A DNA stretch of 64,000 bases, from the NCBI RefSeq assembly GCF_003032475.1, contig NZ_CP028369.1, forward strand, positions 9,176,001 through 9,240,000, read 5' to 3'. The stretch is from Streptomyces sp. P3. Lineage in GTDB: Bacteria > Actinomycetota > Actinomycetes > Streptomycetales > Streptomycetaceae. Numbering within the stretch: position 1 is the first letter of the stretch; each line of letters opens with the position of its first letter. The notes beneath the pieces were generated by a model. That model did no database searches. It had not been told where the DNA came from and saw nothing but the letters and a program-made list of their open reading frames with translations. The translations under genes were made by a program, and so were the position numbers. Below, piece by piece: positions 60,567-64,000 of this stretch.

Positions 60567-61703
60567 TCAATGCACCAGGTCGGTCGATGCCGCTTGCCCG
60601 CTCGGCCTGCGGGAATCCGTCATCGTCAGTCTCGCGCAGAGGTAGGAGAAGCCGCGGTGCTGAGAGGTTTTGAACAGCGCGATGAGCGAGACCACAGCCA
60701 GGACGATGACAGGACCGGTCAACGAGTCGAAGTGGTTGAGGAGCAGGAAACCGCCGACGCCCGTCAGGCCGCGTACCAGTCTCGCCTTCATGCCCGGCCG
60801 GCGGCCGTCAGCGGTGGCTGCCTGCAACTTGACGATGCGCTGCCCGAGACTGGCCCCGCTGCCAGCCAGAGGGATTCCGACTGTGAGCATCAGCCACGGC
60901 ACCCAGAATCCGACACGTTCGACGGTCCCGTCGAAGAGGAAATGCGAGTACGCAGAAGTACCCCCGGCGGACAGGCCCCCGTGCCATACCCACGCCATCG
61001 CCGCGCAGGCGGCGACCGTCTGCAGATAGAGGAACCCGAAGCTCATCAGGTCGCACACGGAGGCCAGCAGCCGCCTGCGCCAGGTGATCGTGCGCGGTGC
61101 TCCCGGTTCGGCGTGCATCCGCTGACCGGGCACGGCACTGAGCAACGGGGCGGCCAGCGCGCCGATCAGACCTCCCAGACCGTTCGCGATCAGGTCATCC
61201 ACGTCGAACAGCCGGTACGGGCACGGGTAGATGAACCAGTCTCCGGTCAGTTGTGTCGTCTCGATCAGCAGGGACACACCCAGGCCGATGGCCGCGGTGA
61301 CGGGCACTCTGCGCCTGAACATGTACCGGACGAACATGCCCAACGGTATGAAGAGCGCCACGTTCAGCAGCACTTGCGTCAGGGCTGGGTTGTGCAGCAT
61401 GGCCATAGGGCCGCTGCCGGTGGCCGACTTCCCCATGTCGTGCAGGAAATTGAAGGGAATCATCTGCGGTCGGCGAACGCCGATGGCGTCACAGAAATCG
61501 GACCCCACGGGCGGGAAGGGGGCGAACACGTAAAAGAACAGAGCAAGGCCGTAGAGAGGCCCGGCGAACGCCAATGCCATGTTGCCCAGGCCCAGTTCGC
61601 CGCGTCGCCGGTACCGTACGGCGATATAGGGCACGAACAGTACGAACGCGGCCACGGACATCAACAGGGCGGCCCAGACGGCCGGCTCCACCCTTGTACT
61701 CAC
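60567..61703 (-). CDS. VanZ-RDD fusion membrane protein
   Basis: 378 residues from GTG with AGAGGAAT upstream. The N-terminal half (about 10-200) has four or five helices and the VanZ signature: IPFNFLHDM, NVALFIPLGMFVRYMF, SLLIETTQLTGDWF and DVDDLIANGLGGLIGA. The C-terminal half (about 205-350) is an RDD domain (WRRRLLASVCDLMSFGFLYL, then SLGQRIVKLQAAT). VanZ-type proteins affect resistance to glycopeptides or lipopeptides in some Gram-positives; RDD domains are found in transporters and membrane sensors. The fusion itself is common in actinomycetes; its role is unknown. Confidence 0.9.
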   Translation of the reverse strand: MSTRVEPAVWAALLMSVAAFVLFVPYIAVRYRRRGELGLGNMALAFAGPLYGLALFFYVFAPFPPVGSDFCDAIGVRRPQMIPFNFLHDMGKSATGSGPMAMLHNPALTQVLLNVALFIPLGMFVRYMFRRRVPVTAAIGLGVSLLIETTQLTGDWFIYPCPYRLFDVDDLIANGLGGLIGALAAPLLSAVPGQRMHAEPGAPRTITWRRRLLASVCDLMSFGFLYLQTVAACAAMAWVWHGGLSAGGTSAYSHFLFDGTVERVGFWVPWLMLTVGIPLAGSGASLGQRIVKLQAATADGRRPGMKARLVRGLTGVGGFLLLNHFDSLTGPVIVLAVVSLIALFKTSQHRGFSYLCARLTMTDSRRPSGQAASTDLVH

Positions 61704-61763
61704 GAGCGGATTCCTCTCAGCGTCGCGGCCTTATGCCAGCGACGGCACACAAAAGAAGTGGGA

Positions 61764-62762
61764 TCAGTAAGGGCCCAGCAAGCCGATGACGGCCAGTAGC
61801 GCGCAGATGCAGAAATTCAGGAACCGGTGGGACAGGAAGATGGCCACGAATTCGCGGATCGTCGCGCTCGGCCAGAAGTAGGGGGCCGTCGGCGAGCCGA
61901 TGACCTGTGCCGTGACTTTCTCCTTCCGCGCGATCTGCGCGGCACGCATGACATGGAAGTTGTTGGTCACCACCAGGGCCCGGTAGTCGGACTTGCGGTC
62001 CTGCATCAGCGCTTTGCTGTATCGCAGGTTCTCCTGGGTGGTGCGGGACTTGTCCTCAATGAGGATCCGGTCGGCCGGGACGCCGGCCGCGATGAGGTAG
62101 TCGGCCATCGCACGCGCTTCGGGAAGGTCCTCGTCCGGCCCCTGGCCACCGGACATCAGAAGCATCGTCTCCGGACTCTTGGCCCGTTCGGCGTCAAATG
62201 CGACGCGTCCCCGGTCCAGTCGGCTGGCGAGCAGTGGTGGGACCCGCGAGCCTCCGATCAACCCGGAGCCGAGAACCACGATGAAATCGACAGCGCGGCG
62301 GTGCCGGATCCTGCCGTAGACGAACGAGTAGAGCAGAAAGCACACGAAGAGCAGTGACACGTAACCGAAGACGAACTCCACCGCATCCATCGGGGTGTCC
62401 AGCAGCGTCCATCGGGTGCGGTCGGCCAGCGCCTTCAGCATGACAAACATGAGGATGCCGAAGCCGGCCGCTAGCGACAGCAGATTGGCCAGGCTCCTGC
62501 CCTCATGGCGGAGCATCGTTATTCCGTTCGTGATCAGGAAGACCGCGAGCACGAAAGGCAGCAGGACGAGGAGGAAGTGGAGAGACCACACCAATATCAG
62601 GGTCGCGGTCTCGGATACTGACGCCAGCTTGTACAGCAGCCCCAAGGCCAGGAAGAGGAGTGAGAAGAACAGGTAGACGCCGTTGCGTACGAGTCGTCGG
62701 TCGTACAGGAAGCTGCAGGCGAACACCAGGAAGAAGACACCCGCGGGAGCAAAGATGATCAA
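61764..62762 (-). CDS. YdcF-like membrane protein (DUF218)
   Basis: 332 residues from a TTG start with AAGGGA upstream. Five hydrophobic helices occupy the first 150 residues. The DUF218 domain (about 160-305) has DFIVVLGSGLIGG, LLMSGGQGPDEDLPEARAMA, ILIEDKSRTTQENLRYS and VVTNNFHVMRAAQIA. A last helix (LNFCICALLAVIGLLG) ends the protein. The family is related to ElyC/SanA-like envelope proteins, thought to act on cell-wall precursors or nucleotide-like substrates at the membrane. It lies 60 bases upstream of the VanZ-RDD gene on the same strand, so joint expression is likely. Confidence 0.9.
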   Translation of the reverse strand: MIIFAPAGVFFLVFACSFLYDRRLVRNGVYLFFSLLFLALGLLYKLASVSETATLILVWSLHFLLVLLPFVLAVFLITNGITMLRHEGRSLANLLSLAAGFGILMFVMLKALADRTRWTLLDTPMDAVEFVFGYVSLLFVCFLLYSFVYGRIRHRRAVDFIVVLGSGLIGGSRVPPLLASRLDRGRVAFDAERAKSPETMLLMSGGQGPDEDLPEARAMADYLIAAGVPADRILIEDKSRTTQENLRYSKALMQDRKSDYRALVVTNNFHVMRAAQIARKEKVTAQVIGSPTAPYFWPSATIREFVAIFLSHRFLNFCICALLAVIGLLGPY

Positions 62763-63612
62763 GTATCGGTCCCTTGTGGGTCAGTCGAGCGGGCTGTGAG
62801 GAGTGTTCGGCCGTAGCGGGCGAGGGAGGAGCAGGGATTTGCCGACGTGAGACAGTGGCCGCGGGGGGTGTTGGGCGGCCGCCAGTGTCGACAACAGCTA
62901 GGTAGGCCCACACCACTGGGTGCCGACCGGCTGCCGGTGGCGCAGGAGATACAGGACAGCGGGCCGTGCGGACCACGCTTCGCTCGCCTCGTGGACGAGG
63001 ATCGCATCGCTGGGCTTGGCTGTGCCTCGGCCGTATGGCCGATACAGCGATCGGGTGGGTTGTGTTGGCACGAGGTCGTCTGGGCGGTGAGGGGACGGCA
63101 GCGCCCACGCCAGGCCCGGTTTCCCAAGGGTCTCACCAGGGGCGTCATCCCTGGAGCTGATGCAACGGCATACCTGGGGCTTATGAAAGCGGCTCTCGCA
63201 TCAGCCCCAGGTTGTGGCCTCTTCGGCTGATCCGCAGGACAAGTCGCACCCGAGCAGCAGACCCGCACCAGCCAGTGCCCGAGCAGCGACGACAGCGGCC
63301 GGTGCTGGAGCCCGACAGTAGCCAGTCCTGGGCCGAGCTTTACGAGCAGTGCGCCACCGAGGTTGATCGGTCGCCCTGACTTGTTGTGTTCTGGCCGACC
63401 GGCCCAAGCGGACTGCGCCTCAGTGGCCGACCGACATCGGCCGGTCCGAGACACGCGGCCGAGACCTGCTGCGCGCCGCGCCCGAAAGGCGGACGGAGAC
63501 CTCGTGACGTCTGTCAGATCCTCTGTCGTGGGCAGGCCCGGGGACCCTGTCTGGCGCCTCATCAACTGTCCTTGATGATGGTTGGCCGCAGCCCCGCACG
63601 CTGTGCGCAAGG
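62763..63612. other. gene-poor stretch holding the second diverged segment
   Basis: About 850 bases. The part from about 62985 to 63235 is the diverged partner of 54652-54882. Frames on both strands (for example 62759-63646 on the - strand) lack domains and convincing starts and are probably chance frames in GC-rich DNA. Confidence 0.4.
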
Positions 63613-63650
63613 GCCCGTGGGGAACGGTGTCAGGGCCGCTCCCCACGGGC
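63613..63650 (-). terminator. hairpin downstream of the glycoside hydrolase gene
   Basis: A 10-bp stem (63613-63622 with 63641-63650) and an 18-base loop, about 50 bases past the stop of the - strand gene ending at 63699. Confidence 0.6.
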
Positions 63651-63698
63651 TGCTGTAGGCCGGCTATGCGGCGGTGCTTCGGGCGACGGCCCTGCGCG

Positions 63699-64000
63699 TC
63701 ACGTCCCGGTCGTGCGGCGTGAGGCCTTGGTGGAGCGGGTCAGGTAGACCCTCCGTTCGGTGACGTCGGCGGTGTCACCGACGACGTCCAAGCGGCTCCG
63801 CAGGGGGAGGTCGCTCGACGACGAGCCGACAGAGATCCACATTGGTCCGGAGTCCACGACCCACCTGTCGTCCAGGGACAGGTAGGCCAGGAGAGGAAGC
63901 TCCAGTGCGAACGTCACCGTTGCCTCCTCGCCTGGCTGCAGTTCGAGCTGATGGAACCCTGTGAGTTGGAGTGCCGGTCGCGCGATGCCGGGGGCGTCGT
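63699..64000 (-). CDS. C-terminal end of a glycoside hydrolase family 3 enzyme (5' end outside window)
   Basis: The - strand frame is open to the window edge and gives the last 100 residues. IARPALQLTGFHQLELQPGE, ATVTFALELP, LDDRWVVDSGPMWISVGSSS and a closing strand match the fibronectin-III-like domain that ends beta-glucosidases and beta-xylosidases of family 3 (typical pattern LxGFxRVxLxPGExxxVxFxL...WxxxxGxxxVxVGxSS). The catalytic domain is not visible, so substrate cannot be inferred. The name rests on this terminal domain alone. Confidence 0.75.
   Translation of the reverse strand, partial: DAPGIARPALQLTGFHQLELQPGEEATVTFALELPLLAYLSLDDRWVVDSGPMWISVGSSSSDLPLRSRLDVVGDTADVTERRVYLTRSTKASRRTTGT

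Noticed and set aside
62759..63646. 295-codon - strand frame before the YdcF-like gene
   Set aside because: No domain, no plausible start, and it overlaps the diverged repeat segment.

Overview
The window is very GC-rich, uses GTG starts freely, and is packed with long third-position-biased reading frames, as in a Streptomyces or close actinomycete. Gene families support this (DUF6083, a Tpg-like telomere protein tail, NB-ARC/TPR protein, Streptomyces-type small regulators). The Tpg remnant and the many gene wrecks and insertion-sequence scars suggest a linear-chromosome arm or a linear-plasmid-derived region. No rRNA, tRNA or CRISPR array was seen.

Region 1 (1-32521) is the end of a trans-AT polyketide synthase/NRPS cluster: four genes on the + strand with 17, 54 and 37 bases between them, closed by a strong hairpin. 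Read along the strand the domains are: [..KR]-ACP-KS0-PCP | C-A(Ser)-PCP-C/E-A(N-MT inserted)-PCP-C* | KS-(dead ACP-like insert)-KR-C-MT-ACP-C-A(Gly)-PCP-KS-KR-ACP-KS-KR-ACP-KS0 | AT(acyl-hydrolase-like)-AT-ER. No AT lies inside the modules, so the last gene must load malonyl units in trans. Two ketosynthases lack the first catalytic histidine and the last NRPS condensation domain lacks its HH pair. The product is predicted to contain a D-Ser-derived residue, an N-methylated residue, a C-methylated hydroxy unit, a glycine and two further ketoreduced units. No thioesterase is visible, and the cluster starts before the window.

Region 2 (32522-48316) looks like an accessory or defence-type island: an NB-ARC/TPR STAND ATPase with a small partner, a HEPN-motif coiled-coil protein, a YaaC-like protein, an intact IS5-family element beside a perfect 30-bp hairpin, a putative small-membrane-protein / PD-(D/E)XK / DUF4238 operon and a DUF6602 nuclease-like gene. 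Several pseudogenes lie among them (HEAT-like, tpg, alpha/beta hydrolase).

Region 3 (48672-54557) has a coiled-coil/winged-helix protein, a Cys-rich protein divergent from an XRE regulator, and a tightly overlapping DUF6083 / small protein / UvrD-like helicase set, followed by an internally deleted transposase.

Region 4 (54972-64000) holds a MacB-type ABC exporter (ATPase plus FtsX permease), a convergent orphan sensor kinase, a metallo-beta-lactamase-fold remnant, a VanZ-RDD membrane protein, a YdcF-like membrane protein and the C-terminal end of a glycoside hydrolase family 3 enzyme running off the window.

Functions were assigned from motifs read by eye. No database search was run, so family names are recognitions rather than computed hits.
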